Assembly: GCA_049840875.1 (NCBI GenBank)
Contig: JASGJE010000019.1
Coordinates: 186,001-250,000, forward strand
Reading direction: 5' to 3'
From: JAFDYH01 sp049840875
GTDB lineage: Bacteria; Bacteroidota; Bacteroidia; Chitinophagales; Chitinophagaceae
DNA length: 64,000 nucleotides
The position numbers and the translations under genes are program-made. Under the pieces are notes generated by a model, which was not told the DNA's origin, made no database searches, and saw only the letters and a list, made by a program, of their open reading frames with translations. Positions 35,667-44,320 of the stretch are shown one piece after another; position 1 is the stretch's first letter; every line of letters begins with the position of its first letter.

Positions 35667-36305
35667 TTATTTGTGTTTGCCAAACGCATATCCCACTGCA
35701 ATACTAAAACTTCGGTTTTTTGAATTGAAATCATGAGATTCATATCCGATGTTAGTTATGCCATGCTGATAACCTAATACGAGCAATAGTCCCTTGTCTA
35801 AACGATAACCCACACGAACAGCACCTCCAGCGTCAAAGCGTTTGAAACCTCCGTCATTTTCGCCAAACGTATTGATAGATTCTTCGCCATCGGCCTTTAT
35901 CTTGCCGTCAACGCCGTAAGCTATATATGGACCGATACCTGCAAATAAAGCACCTGGACCGGCAACCAGATTATACCCTGCATACACTGGAAGTTGTATA
36001 TAATTTGCGTGAGCTTTCGCTTTGAAATCGGTTTCATCTGATTTCACGCCCTTTTGCGCATATTCCAGACCGGCAGTCAAAGTAAATGCATTTTTTTTGA
36101 TGTCTTTGGCAAACAGTAAAGTTCCGTAGACGCCAATATTTCCACCAACGAGATATTTTGCTTCACTGTTAACGAGCCCTTCCTCACCGGAAAAATGTTG
36201 TTTACTAAGATCAACAGATACTTGCGCAGCGGGTAGAAAAACCTGACTTTTTGCTGAATAGGCTAAGGCAGATACGAATAAGAAAGAAATGAATTTTCTT
36301 TTCAT
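35667..36305 (-). CDS. Outer-membrane beta-barrel (porin-family) protein
   Basis: 212 residues from the ATG at 36305, with a signal peptide (FISFLFVSALAYSAKSQ). Amphipathic strands with Gly/aromatic ends run to the C-terminus, which reads SFSIAVGYAFGKHK; segments such as GNIGVYGTLLF, LTAGLEYAQKG, IQLPVYAGYNL and LLLVLGYQHGITNIGY are typical of the small eight- to ten-stranded barrels of Bacteroidota. Function unknown. It is the last chromosomal gene before the mobilizable element. Confidence 0.83.
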   Translation of the reverse strand: MKRKFISFLFVSALAYSAKSQVFLPAAQVSVDLSKQHFSGEEGLVNSEAKYLVGGNIGVYGTLLFAKDIKKNAFTLTAGLEYAQKGVKSDETDFKAKAHANYIQLPVYAGYNLVAGPGALFAGIGPYIAYGVDGKIKADGEESINTFGENDGGFKRFDAGGAVRVGYRLDKGLLLVLGYQHGITNIGYESHDFNSKNRSFSIAVGYAFGKHK

Positions 36306-36600
36306 AAAGAAAGTTTGATTAAAAAATATTTTGGGGTGCAAGAATAATTGATTCCGAACTAATGCAGTTACTTGTCAAAGAGCTTGGTAAACGTATTGAA
36401 GCAACTTGTTACTGAGATAGACAAGCTCGTATAGAAAATAAGAGTACTAGTATAATTTCATAGAAACATAAATTTCTAAATATGGACCTTTTACCACTAT
36501 TCATTAGCTGCACACATGCAGAATGGAAATTTTAGATTAATCAGATTTTCTTGCCTACTGGTACTAATCTTCGATGTAACCATTAAGGAATACTACCGCA

Positions 36601-38586
36601 TCAATTCTTTTTTAAGATCAAGCCCTGCTTTTCAGGGTCATTCATCATGTCTTGGAGTTCGGCATTAATTAAATCTTCAATCTCAGTTTTAATCTGAATG
36701 TAGTTTTTTTGAATCATTGAACTCGTTACATGCCGGACTATTGGAATTGGTTTATAATTTTCTTGTTCTTTTTGTAATAGGCTGTGATTGTTTATAATTG
36801 AACAATGAAAAGCCTTTAGATCTATTTTCATATCAGGATTATCTGCCACCATCCCGACAAATTCACCAGAACTCAGCGCTGCAATTTTTGATGCCGGAAT
36901 GGCATTATCCAAGTGTTTGGAATGGCTCACTGACGTATCGCTACTGTTGATAGAAACACTACTTCTGTCCTGCATGATCTTCCCAAAACGTTCAGATAGT
37001 TGTTTCGCAGTTTCGCCGGTTACCTGGCCACTTATAATATTGCCGGTAATATTCATGATTACATCTGCCTGATCCTTTCCATAGTCTTTTTTTAGCTGAC
37101 TGAAATCCTGAACACCTAACGTTGTTGAGACTTTGTTACTTCTTGCAGTTGCAATAAGGCTATCTATATTGTTGAAGTAAATAGTCGGGAATTCGTCAAA
37201 CACCAGACTGCTTTTATTTCTGCCCTTATTATTTACAATCTTGATCAACCTGGAAACATATAGTGACAACACTGCGCCATATATCTGTAGTTTTTGCGGA
37301 TTATTGCCCATACAGACAATTTTTGGATTTACCGGACTGTTTATATCTAATGTAAAATCATTTCCAGATAAGACATAATATAGCTGAGGAGATGATAGCC
37401 TCGCCATAGCGACTTTTGCAGCCGCAACCTGGCCTTCCAATTGTTCCATTACATTATTCATGTATGCTGAAATAAATGGGTTAATCAGGGCTTCGATCTC
37501 TTTTTCGGTTTTAAGTACAGAGAAAAGTTTGTCGTAATCTACCTGCATCAATTCTATTACGTGAGGTAGTGTACAGAATTCGCCTTCCCGGTATCGTCGA
37601 AGAAACCATATAATTGCTGTTAGAAAATTAATTGGCGATTCAACAAAAAAATCACCCTGGCGCTTTATCCATTCCCTGTTCAATCCCATTAAAATGGTTC
37701 GTGCAGATTCAGTGGCATCCGTAATGTCCAGAAGATTTTCTTTATCCAGCGGATTGCACCGATGTGTCTTTGAGAGATCATCAAAATTTATTAGATAAAA
37801 TTCCGGCTGTATTTTATACCTGTCCCTGAAATTCAGGAATTGATTATAAGCGATGATTGAAAGATCGTCGAATTTGAAGTCATACACGAACATTGAAAAC
37901 CCTTTACGGATATGCTGTGCAATGATGTGGCGTATTACAAAATACGATTTGCCAGCTCCGGGTGACCCCATCACTAACGTCGAGCGAAAGGGATTAATAA
38001 TATTAATCCAGCTTGTCCTGATTTTTCCTTTGAGCTTATACTTTGCAGGTAAATTAATTGAGTATTCATTTTCGAGTAATCTTTCTTCCTGCGGAAAAGT
38101 CTCATTTTCGGAGTTGAAGATATCGGAGTTGTTTATTTTTAATTGAATGACCCGCGAAAGCAATGTTCCCCCTGTTAGTATAAAAATATAACCTATCGAA
38201 GTAGAAGTAATATAAAGCATTGCAATTGTAGTGTCCGAAGCTGACAACTGTAATATTAAATAGGATGTGAAATAGAATGTGATGCCTAATAACGTCCATG
38301 CGATCCCAGCTCGGTATTTTAACGTCTCGGATTTTTTACCTCTTGCCCCAAGTAATGAAATCACAAGAAATACTATCGAGATGCATTTGGAGTAATTGAA
38401 ATTCTCAAATAACCCGGTTTTCCGGATATTATCCAGCAACCGGTCCGTTATTGTTGCCGTTAATTTCCAATCTTCAAAAGCCCAATAAAAGAAATAATAA
38501 AAATGGATAGTCAGAATTGCGATACTTATCATCCGGGTCATATCTAATATTTTGCGCAGCCCCTGTTCGTTTTCACCTGTATTCAT
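36601..38586 (-). CDS. Type IV coupling protein (MobC/TraG/VirD4 family)
   Basis: 661 residues. Four hydrophobic N-terminal helices (to about residue 148) are followed by a cytoplasmic ATPase domain with Walker A GSPGAGKS (207-214), Walker B SSLVFDEFP, and TARSNKVSTTLGVQDFSQL typical of TraG/VirD4. It links the relaxosome to a type IV secretion channel. It is the last gene of mobA-mobB-mobC (10-bp gap). No mating-pair genes are present, so the channel must come from another element. Confidence 0.9.
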   Translation of the reverse strand: MNTGENEQGLRKILDMTRMISIAILTIHFYYFFYWAFEDWKLTATITDRLLDNIRKTGLFENFNYSKCISIVFLVISLLGARGKKSETLKYRAGIAWTLLGITFYFTSYLILQLSASDTTIAMLYITSTSIGYIFILTGGTLLSRVIQLKINNSDIFNSENETFPQEERLLENEYSINLPAKYKLKGKIRTSWINIINPFRSTLVMGSPGAGKSYFVIRHIIAQHIRKGFSMFVYDFKFDDLSIIAYNQFLNFRDRYKIQPEFYLINFDDLSKTHRCNPLDKENLLDITDATESARTILMGLNREWIKRQGDFFVESPINFLTAIIWFLRRYREGEFCTLPHVIELMQVDYDKLFSVLKTEKEIEALINPFISAYMNNVMEQLEGQVAAAKVAMARLSSPQLYYVLSGNDFTLDINSPVNPKIVCMGNNPQKLQIYGAVLSLYVSRLIKIVNNKGRNKSSLVFDEFPTIYFNNIDSLIATARSNKVSTTLGVQDFSQLKKDYGKDQADVIMNITGNIISGQVTGETAKQLSERFGKIMQDRSSVSINSSDTSVSHSKHLDNAIPASKIAALSSGEFVGMVADNPDMKIDLKAFHCSIINNHSLLQKEQENYKPIPIVRHVTSSMIQKNYIQIKTEIEDLINAELQDMMNDPEKQGLILKKN

Positions 38587-38596
38587 GAGGAGTTGT

Positions 38597-39865
38597 TTAG
38601 ATTTTTAACTGTTTTTTCTTTTTTCTCTTTGATGCTTTCGTCAATTGATACGGAACATAGTCAATCGTTCTTGTCGGATTTATCACATCGTTCAAGATTT
38701 CAATGGATTTACTTTGGCCAATGGATTGCTGCTTGGAATAGTCATCGTTCATTTCACTTTGCTGATTTTTTTTCGTTTGTTCCGAAATTGAAGCTGATAT
38801 CTTGTTTTCATCTCTATCACATTTTTCAAGAAGATTTTTTGCGCTATAACCGTTTCCGAGTTCGCTCCCATTAAATACACATTTTGTTTTATGATCAACA
38901 TATGTAACTCCATATATTATCCCTTCTTTATTAATTCGTAAAACTGTGCTTATTCCTTCCTGCTGCAGCAACCTGATGAAAGTTTCAATGGTCAGGTGAT
39001 GATTTTTAAATAGAGTGTAGTCGATGATTGTTCTCAATCTTTTTGTGTGCGGCGTTTTCAGTTTTTCATTTTCCTGAAATCTTTTTTCCAGGTTCGAAAG
39101 CGTTGGCTTCATGTAAAAAAGACTGGCTTTAATAGGAGTTCCTGTCTTATTGCCTCTATCATCCAAAACCCGAAAGAGCAAACCATTAAATTTGTAGGTA
39201 TTAGATATTTCGCTACAGCGGTCAGCTGAAACATTATATAGTTTCAGTACTGCATTAAATTCTGCAAGTGAGCAGTATTTATATTGGTCAATCACAAGGC
39301 TTAATACGTTGCTTATAGCAGCTTTTGTAGAGCGTTTACCAGACATTAGTTTTTGTGCGTTTACTGGCACTATATTCAATTGATTTACTGGCTTACTGCT
39401 GTCGGCTTTTACAAGATCAAATTGGATTTCAATTTCCTTTCTTGCAGACTCGGATTGATTTCTACCTATATTATGCAATGAGATGCGGCTACCATCAGCC
39501 TCGATATTTGTGCTGACAATGTGTATGTGCGGATGACCGGTATCGAAATGCCTGTACACGAGGTAAGGCTGGTTCCCAAAACCTATCCGATTCATGTATT
39601 CATTTGCAATCGCAATTAATTTGTTATTCTCCAGTACTTCAGACGGGTCAAAATTTAAGGAAACATGCAGCGTATTAGTCACTACCTTATCGTTCAGTGA
39701 AGTGTACCTATTGAAATGGTTGATCTTGTCATAAAAGGTTAATTTATCGTAATCTTTAACAAAACCTGATGCTGTTAAGAGCTCTGCTATTCCATGCTGC
39801 ACTTTCTGCTCATTATAATTGAGTGCCTTGGAAATACTTTTTCCGCTGTTTATTCTTGCGACCAT
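38597..39865 (-). CDS. Relaxase / mobilization nuclease (MobB, MOB_P-like)
   Basis: 422 residues. It should nick the element at oriT and carry the strand into the recipient. The relaxase domain covers about residues 1-260, with the metal site RHFDTGHPHIHIV (H106, H111, H113, H115) and a probable catalytic Tyr17 in KALNYNEQKV, the standard Bacteroidota MobB start. The C-terminal part is charged and probably helical. It overlaps mobA by 16 bp and precedes the coupling protein gene. Confidence 0.9.
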   Translation of the reverse strand: MVARINSGKSISKALNYNEQKVQHGIAELLTASGFVKDYDKLTFYDKINHFNRYTSLNDKVVTNTLHVSLNFDPSEVLENNKLIAIANEYMNRIGFGNQPYLVYRHFDTGHPHIHIVSTNIEADGSRISLHNIGRNQSESARKEIEIQFDLVKADSSKPVNQLNIVPVNAQKLMSGKRSTKAAISNVLSLVIDQYKYCSLAEFNAVLKLYNVSADRCSEISNTYKFNGLLFRVLDDRGNKTGTPIKASLFYMKPTLSNLEKRFQENEKLKTPHTKRLRTIIDYTLFKNHHLTIETFIRLLQQEGISTVLRINKEGIIYGVTYVDHKTKCVFNGSELGNGYSAKNLLEKCDRDENKISASISEQTKKNQQSEMNDDYSKQQSIGQSKSIEILNDVINPTRTIDYVPYQLTKASKRKKKKQLKI

Positions 39866-40251
39866 TGATCGGCTACTTGAGAAATTTTTGATTTTATTTC
39901 GTCTACTTTTTTTAGGAACATTTCTTTGCTTTTTTCATTCACGAGAGCCCACGATTTTATCTCATTATCATGGACTATTTTGTGTAACTTTTTGACCGTT
40001 TGATTGAAATTGTTTCCGATGGCATTCAGTTCTTTTCTAAGCACGATCATTTCCTGTATAAAATCATCATAAGATTTATTCCTTGTATAAATGGTTATGG
40101 GCTTGTCAAGTAGCACTGACCTGGCGTAGTCGCTTATTTTTCGTTTCGTTGATTCCGCAAAACCGGTATGTATCTTTTTATATTCTGTCTCAGTTAACCT
40201 AAGATGCAGCCACCTATTCCGGTTGTTATTCTTTTCTATTAGTGCTTTCAT
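39850..40251 (-). CDS. Mobilization accessory protein MobA (relaxosome, ribbon-helix-helix-like)
   Basis: 133 residues from the ATG at 40251. The core RNRWLHLRLTETEYKKIHTG...RKISDYARSVLLDKPITIYTRNK and LNAIGNNFNQTVKKLHKI is the bacterial mobilization MobC/MobA domain, which binds oriT and helps the relaxase; only short pieces are cited. The frame is open to an ATG at 40323, but the added 24 residues lie over the dense inverted repeats at 40268-40349, so I treat them as oriT DNA and not coding. This start is uncertain. It overlaps mobB by 16 bp. Confidence 0.8.
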   Translation of the reverse strand: MKALIEKNNNRNRWLHLRLTETEYKKIHTGFAESTKRKISDYARSVLLDKPITIYTRNKSYDDFIQEMIVLRKELNAIGNNFNQTVKKLHKIVHDNEIKSWALVNEKSKEMFLKKVDEIKSKISQVADQWSQE

Positions 40252-40267
40252 TTCTTTATTCAGTTTC

Positions 40268-40349
40268 TGGCCTGCGACTCCGGAGCATGAGGCCAAGCCA
40301 CTGGTTGTGACACAACCGTACATTTTACCGGGTACGATAAGTAGTACCC
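40268..40349. other. Candidate origin of transfer (oriT)
   Basis: Three nested or adjacent inverted repeats occur directly upstream of mobA: TGGCCT...AGGCCA around a CTCCGGAG core, GGTTGTG-A-CACAACC at 40303-40317, and GGGTAC-8-GTACCC at 40330-40349. Dense inverted repeats next to relaxosome genes are the usual build of oriT. The nick position is not identified. Confidence 0.5.
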
Positions 40350-40430
40350 TAAGCCATTCTGAAATCCGACCTTAATCGTTCCTCGGGTCAGGTTTAGCAG
40401 TATCGCAATTGCGTTTTTGGTTATGTATTA

Positions 40431-41324
40431 TTATGGAAAACTATTTGTTAACGGCCCTTTTGTTTTACCATAGTTGATAATCCAGTCGTTTAGATCTTTG
40501 AAACCTTTATACAGGAAACTTTCATCTTGATATTTTTTATTTCGCTCGATTGCGAGTGCAGTTGCGTGCCGCCCTGCAGCGTCATTATCCAGATATAAAT
40601 GGATTGCTTCATGTTCTTCGAGAAAACTATAACAGTCTTTGAAAAATGAAAGAGAATTCAGGATGCAAAAATCCCACATAGATGGAGGCTCATCATGGAA
40701 CAAAAGCTGGAATGATAAAAAATCAAAAAAGCCTTCAAAAACGGCAACAGTTGTCGCACCTCTTTTGATCGTCGTCGCGGTTTTTGGAGAACTGCTGCAT
40801 TTGAATACCGCATTACGTAATTCAAAGCCGCCGTAGTCATTTTTAAAACCTATAGCATAGAACATTTTTTCGGTGAATCTGTACGATATTTCAGAGCAAT
40901 AAACTGATGCAATATTTTTCGGGATACCGCGCTGCTTACAATAATTCAAAAGCACGGGCGATGTGAGTGATGATTCTAAAACGATGGTTATCTTTTTATT
41001 TGAATTTTTAATCTTTGAAGGTGGTGAATTAAGGGATATGTTACAAGTGTTCTTCAGACTTTGCAGAAATTCACGAATTGTGCAATTATGATATTCTATC
41101 GCAAAATCAATAATGTTGCCGCCCTTGCCAATACCGTGATCATACCAACGATTTAATTTGCGATTGATTTTAAATGACGGTGTTTTTTCAGTTCTCAATG
41201 GCGACAGGTACCAATAGTTATCACCCGAAATTTTACTTGGTTCGTGACCGATTGAAGACAAATAGCTCACCATGTCGAAATCGCGGACCTGGTCGCAGGT
41301 ATACGGATAGATAGTATTTCCCAT
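40431..41324 (-). CDS. CHC2/Toprim-type DNA primase of mobile elements
   Basis: 297 residues. The N-terminal zinc-finger-like part (DMVSYLSSIGHEPSKISGD, SPLRTEKTPSFKINRKLNRW, YDHGIGKGGNIIDF) is the degenerate CHC2 domain found in plasmid and element primases. The C-terminal Toprim domain shows VAVFEGFFDFLSF (acidic Glu) and LYLDNDAAGRHAT (Asp-x-Asp). It would prime the complementary strand after transfer. It stands 107 bp upstream of mobA. Confidence 0.87.
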   Translation of the reverse strand: MGNTIYPYTCDQVRDFDMVSYLSSIGHEPSKISGDNYWYLSPLRTEKTPSFKINRKLNRWYDHGIGKGGNIIDFAIEYHNCTIREFLQSLKNTCNISLNSPPSKIKNSNKKITIVLESSLTSPVLLNYCKQRGIPKNIASVYCSEISYRFTEKMFYAIGFKNDYGGFELRNAVFKCSSSPKTATTIKRGATTVAVFEGFFDFLSFQLLFHDEPPSMWDFCILNSLSFFKDCYSFLEEHEAIHLYLDNDAAGRHATALAIERNKKYQDESFLYKGFKDLNDWIINYGKTKGPLTNSFP

Positions 41325-41484
41325 TTCTCACTTACTTTTCTCTTTCACAAAATATCGACCGCAAAAATAAAGCTGCCCCATGAATAGTGAAAGATCCTCA
41401 TCAAATTCTGAGGAGGATGAATGTAGGTGTGCAACTTATTTTTGAGCCGATAAAATAGATTGATTATGTATAAATCCCTTTAAG

Positions 41485-41766
41485 ATGATAGCAAAGAGCG
41501 AAATTGTCAAAATTTATGAAACAATTTTAAGTGTGCCAGGTATGAGTGATGAAATAAAAGTGAACTTAAAAATCTCGCGTAAAAACTTGCTGTTAATGAC
41601 TAAAATTATTGAGCGAGGATTAAACGCAAAGGATGTTGAAGATAAATCGGTCACGATACTTGAAATCATGCCGAAAGAAACACTAAGTAAGCTATCTGAA
41701 ATTTCCGTGGAACTATTACAGCGAGCAGGTCTTACTGAAATTAACGATCGGTTAAAATCGTTTTAA
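41485..41766 (+). CDS. Hypothetical protein, 93 aa
   Basis: A small helical protein (EIVKIYETILSVPGMSDEIK, ISRKNLLLMTKIIERGL) without signal peptide or membrane helix. It is one of only two plus-strand genes in the mobile element, divergent from the primase. Not recognised; small divergent genes in such elements are often regulators, but no HTH is evident. Confidence 0.55.
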   Translation: MIAKSEIVKIYETILSVPGMSDEIKVNLKISRKNLLLMTKIIERGLNAKDVEDKSVTILEIMPKETLSKLSEISVELLQRAGLTEINDRLKSF

Positions 41767-41801
41767 AAAATACAATCATTTTTTTTTGAATAAAAAAGGG
41801 G

Positions 41802-42272
41802 TTAGAGTAACCCCTCATCAGCGAATGAAAAATATTTTTCAGTTGTGATAATCAGGTGATCCAGCACAGACATGTCAAGATACTTAGCGGCTTCTGCAAT
41901 TTTCCTGGTTAACTGCGCATCTGCGTGGCTTGGTTTGACGCTGCCAGAGGGATGATTATGACTTAAGACAATACTGCATGCACCGGCTTTTATCGCTGTT
42001 ACCAGGATCAGTTTCGGGTCAGCAACTGTTCCGGATATACCGCCGCTGGATGCGTTGTAAATTCCTAGAACTTTGTTGGTTCTATTTAACAGGATAACTT
42101 TAAACTCTTCCTGCAATTCAATTGTGTTATCATTCCACAAACTTTTCAATAGTTCATACATATCGGATGAACATTTTACAACCGGTCGTTGCGAGGGCTT
42201 TACTTTTGCTTTGTACGTTATTTCTACCTCTGAAACCTGTGTCCAGTCCTGTTGATTCTTTACGCTTTCCAT
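41802..42272 (-). CDS. RadC-family JAB/MPN-domain protein
   Basis: 156 residues with a JAMM metal motif: Glu55/56, HNHPSG (H105, H107) and D118 in SVKPSHAD. It lacks the N-terminal HhH half of chromosomal RadC, which is normal for the short copies on mobile elements. Role unknown, possibly anti-restriction or DNA processing. It is preceded by the first copy of the 50-bp repeat, 76 bp upstream of its ATG. Confidence 0.9.
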   Translation of the reverse strand: MESVKNQQDWTQVSEVEITYKAKVKPSQRPVVKCSSDMYELLKSLWNDNTIELQEEFKVILLNRTNKVLGIYNASSGGISGTVADPKLILVTAIKAGACSIVLSHNHPSGSVKPSHADAQLTRKIAEAAKYLDMSVLDHLIITTEKYFSFADEGLL

Positions 42273-42315
42273 AATCGTTCATTTTGTTGTTTTAAGAATT
42301 AATTATGGAAGCCCC

Positions 42316-42331
42316 TCCGGCCTTTGCCGGA
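42316..42331. repeat. Short perfect hairpin TCCGGC-4-GCCGGA
   Basis: A 6-bp perfect stem with a CTTT loop lies between the radC start and the 50-bp repeat. There is no T run. It would sit in the radC leader RNA. Confidence 0.45.
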
Positions 42332-42347
42332 TTTGCGCATGTCGCAG

Positions 42348-42397
42348 GCGGAATAAATGAGGGGACGGTGTATGGGCCATGTGTTTATGCCGAACGA
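42348..42397. repeat. 50-bp element repeat, copy 1 (upstream of radC)
   Basis: It begins GCGGAATAAATGA, continues with 13 variable bases, and ends TTTATGCCGAACGA. It aligns without gaps to 44805-44854 with 40 of 50 identities by my count; the ends are nearly invariant and the middle varies. Both copies lie upstream of a minus-strand element gene. A shared operator or leader RNA is the likely meaning. Confidence 0.65.
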
Positions 42398-42483
42398 CGT
42401 GCAGGCATATCCCAGGCCAAGGCCGAACTTTGTAGAATAATTGATTCAATAAACAATACTATCATTGCAATAGCGGAAACAAT

Positions 42484-42681
42484 TTATTTTCTACGGGTCC
42501 GGATGGCTAAGAATATCAGCTGTATAATGAATCTGAATAGCCGATAAATTAATGCAATGGCCAGTGAAAAAAGACAGACTCCCAGTTTGATAACTAAAAA
42601 AAACAAACTTTCATTTCTTGGGAAATACCGTTGGTCTATTTGTCCATCATCGTACCCTCTCCAGTAGTCAAACCAATTCAT
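42484..42681 (-). CDS. Small membrane protein, 65 aa
   Basis: A polar start (MNWFDYWRGYDDGQIDQRYF) precedes two close hydrophobic stretches (LFFLVIKLGVCLFSLAIALI; LFRFIIQLIFLAI) and a basic end (RTRRK). It looks like a genuine small inner-membrane protein of the element. Not recognised. Its start lies 24 bp past the large hairpin at 42705-42731. Confidence 0.5.
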   Translation of the reverse strand: MNWFDYWRGYDDGQIDQRYFPRNESLFFLVIKLGVCLFSLAIALIYRLFRFIIQLIFLAIRTRRK

Positions 42682-42704
42682 AGCAACTCTATTTAATGAT
42701 GCGA

Positions 42705-42737
42705 AGCTGACGCTCCCCAGGAGCGTCAGCTTTTTTT
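42705..42737 (+). terminator. Strong rho-independent terminator, plus direction
   Basis: AGCTGACGCTCC (42705-42716) and GGAGCGTCAGCT (42720-42731) form a perfect 12-bp stem with a 3-nt loop, followed by T7 on the plus strand. All certain genes around it run on the minus strand, where only an A run precedes the stem. It may therefore end a plus-strand transcript, or act as a minus-strand terminator without a good T tail. Confidence 0.75.
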
Positions 42738-42741
42738 GGCT

Positions 42742-42893
42742 TTAGTTTTCCCCTTTATTCAGCTTATCTATTCGTTTATTCAACTCTTCAATCCGTTTGT
42801 AAAGCTTCTGTTCCCTCTCGGTTCTGTTATTGTCTTTGCTTCCATAAAAAAGGCTGCGCACCTTATACGGCTGCGCCCCCGTTTTGAATTCAT
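42742..42893 (-). pseudogene. Small coiled-coil protein gene with a 1-bp frameshift
   Basis: The ATG at 42893 overlaps the stop of the upstream gene (TGATG), as in coupled translation, but its frame is not protein-like. One base further, the frame reads KTGAQPYKVRSLFYGSKDNN and ends KRIEELNKRIDKLNKGEN at 42742, a convincing small coiled-coil protein. The length (152 bases) is one short of whole codons: adding a single A in the run near 42881-42886 joins ATG to the good frame as MNSKTGAQPYK. Either a base was lost or translation slips at the A run. Confidence 0.5.
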
Positions 42894-43147
42894 CACTTTA
42901 TTTCATTGTTCCAGATTTCCTGGCCATTCTCAAATACATCAATCGTAGAGCGATTGCCGTTTTCCGCAGGCGTTAATTTCTCCTCTGTGACTGGCAGCAT
43001 TTCTGTTTCGGTAAAGCCAAGGTTTTCGTCAATTGCTTCCTCCAGGCCGTTCTCTTTGATCAGGTCAACTATACCTGGCATGTTAGCCAATTCAGTAAAA
43101 TGATAACGATACCAGACAGTGACTTTCACATCTATATAATTTTTCAT
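42893..43147 (-). CDS. Hypothetical element protein, 84 aa
   Basis: A soluble acidic protein (KNYIDVKVTVWYRYHFTE, LEEAIDENLGFTETEMLPV). No signal peptide or membrane part. Its start is 54 bp after the DUF932 gene stop, and its TGA overlaps the ATG of the next small gene. I do not recognise it; the conserved operon place suggests a small accessory protein of the element. Confidence 0.65.
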   Translation of the reverse strand: MKNYIDVKVTVWYRYHFTELANMPGIVDLIKENGLEEAIDENLGFTETEMLPVTEEKLTPAENGNRSTIDVFENGQEIWNNEIK

Positions 43148-43201
43148 TTTATCTATGTTTAAATGGAAAGGGTAACTCCGGCGAAGAGTTACCCGGATTG
43201 A

Positions 43202-44245
43202 TTAATTTTTCATGAAGTCCATGCAGAGATTAAAGGCCTTCTGTGATTTAAGTTGCGCAGTACCTCCATACAATAAGGATTTGAGTTTTGTTTCATTGTC
43301 CTTATAAGTGCGAACATTCTGAAAATATCCAGTTACGCTGTTGTAAGCACCGAACAACGTTCCTTTTGTAGTTTCCTGTTGCTGCGTTGGGCTCGCCATG
43401 GCATATTCAAAAACTGAATTGCATATGTTATTAAAACAGGTAGATAGTTCATCAAACTGCGCCTGTTGTAAATTATTCAATACCTCTTTATTCGGAACCA
43501 TTGCCATCTGAATAAGGTATAATAATTCTGAGTCGGTGATTTTTACTTTTGTCCAATTATTAAAGATGGTTTCCAGTTGTTCAGCCAACTGATTTGAAAT
43601 TCCCATTAACCTATGCGCCTGCTCCAAACGGGATTTTGCATTTACGGTGTGCCTGATTTTTATTGAGTTTGTCTGCTTTCTTAGTGCAGTATTCAATGTG
43701 TTGTTGCAAACAATTCTGATAGGTGTAAACGCTGCTGTTATGCTTCCGAAGCCATCATGTGAAGTCGTTAGAAACAGGTATTGCTCGATTAAATCCTCAC
43801 GCCCCACTTTAATGTAACCGGGAAGCTTGGCGGTAATAAAGATTCGTTCACCTTTTCCCAATGCGCCGGCAGTTTCGTATTGAATGCCGTCGCCGCCGAC
43901 AATAGCATCAAAAAAACTGAATGCATCAACATTCTGAACGATTTCATAGTCCTTGCCGACAATACCTAATACTCTATCATTATCTGTTCGGATAGTCGCG
44001 AAATAATCCTGAACGTCAATTTCAGGAATAACGATTTCTTTATCTGGATCGGCATTCTGATTTTCTGTATCATAAGTAAAGAGTTTTCTTTTCTCAACCA
44101 TATAATCCAAACCTGCATACCTGAGTGCCTCTGCACTGGTTGGATAATCCTGTACGATCTGGCCTAATCCGTGCCATGCCTTTTCTTTTACAGAAAAGAA
44201 ACAGTGCTTTTGTGTTTGATCATTAAAATTGATATTGTGCGCCAT
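43202..44245 (-). CDS. DUF932 (phage/plasmid-like) protein
   Basis: 347 residues with the family start (KEKAWHGLGQIVQDYPTSAEAL) and core (DNDRVLGIVGKDYEIVQNVD, YLFLTTSHDGFGSITAAFTP, IRIVCNNTLNTALR). These proteins are common on plasmids, phages and integrative elements; the biochemical role is not established. It sits between ssb and the small accessory genes in one minus-strand run. Confidence 0.9.
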   Translation of the reverse strand: MAHNINFNDQTQKHCFFSVKEKAWHGLGQIVQDYPTSAEALRYAGLDYMVEKRKLFTYDTENQNADPDKEIVIPEIDVQDYFATIRTDNDRVLGIVGKDYEIVQNVDAFSFFDAIVGGDGIQYETAGALGKGERIFITAKLPGYIKVGREDLIEQYLFLTTSHDGFGSITAAFTPIRIVCNNTLNTALRKQTNSIKIRHTVNAKSRLEQAHRLMGISNQLAEQLETIFNNWTKVKITDSELLYLIQMAMVPNKEVLNNLQQAQFDELSTCFNNICNSVFEYAMASPTQQQETTKGTLFGAYNSVTGYFQNVRTYKDNETKLKSLLYGGTAQLKSQKAFNLCMDFMKN

Positions 44246-44320
44246 AATTTGTTACCCAGCTTTAATTTGTATCCCGCAGGCGGTACTGCTGCGGTTTAAA
44301 TAGATAATTGTTGGTCAGAC

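Noticed and set aside
42305..42547. Plus-strand open frame containing the 50-bp repeat (PCVYAER)
   Set aside because: The shared peptide ends with the repeat, and the substitutions between copies do not favour silent positions; treated as non-coding DNA or RNA, but not fully excluded.
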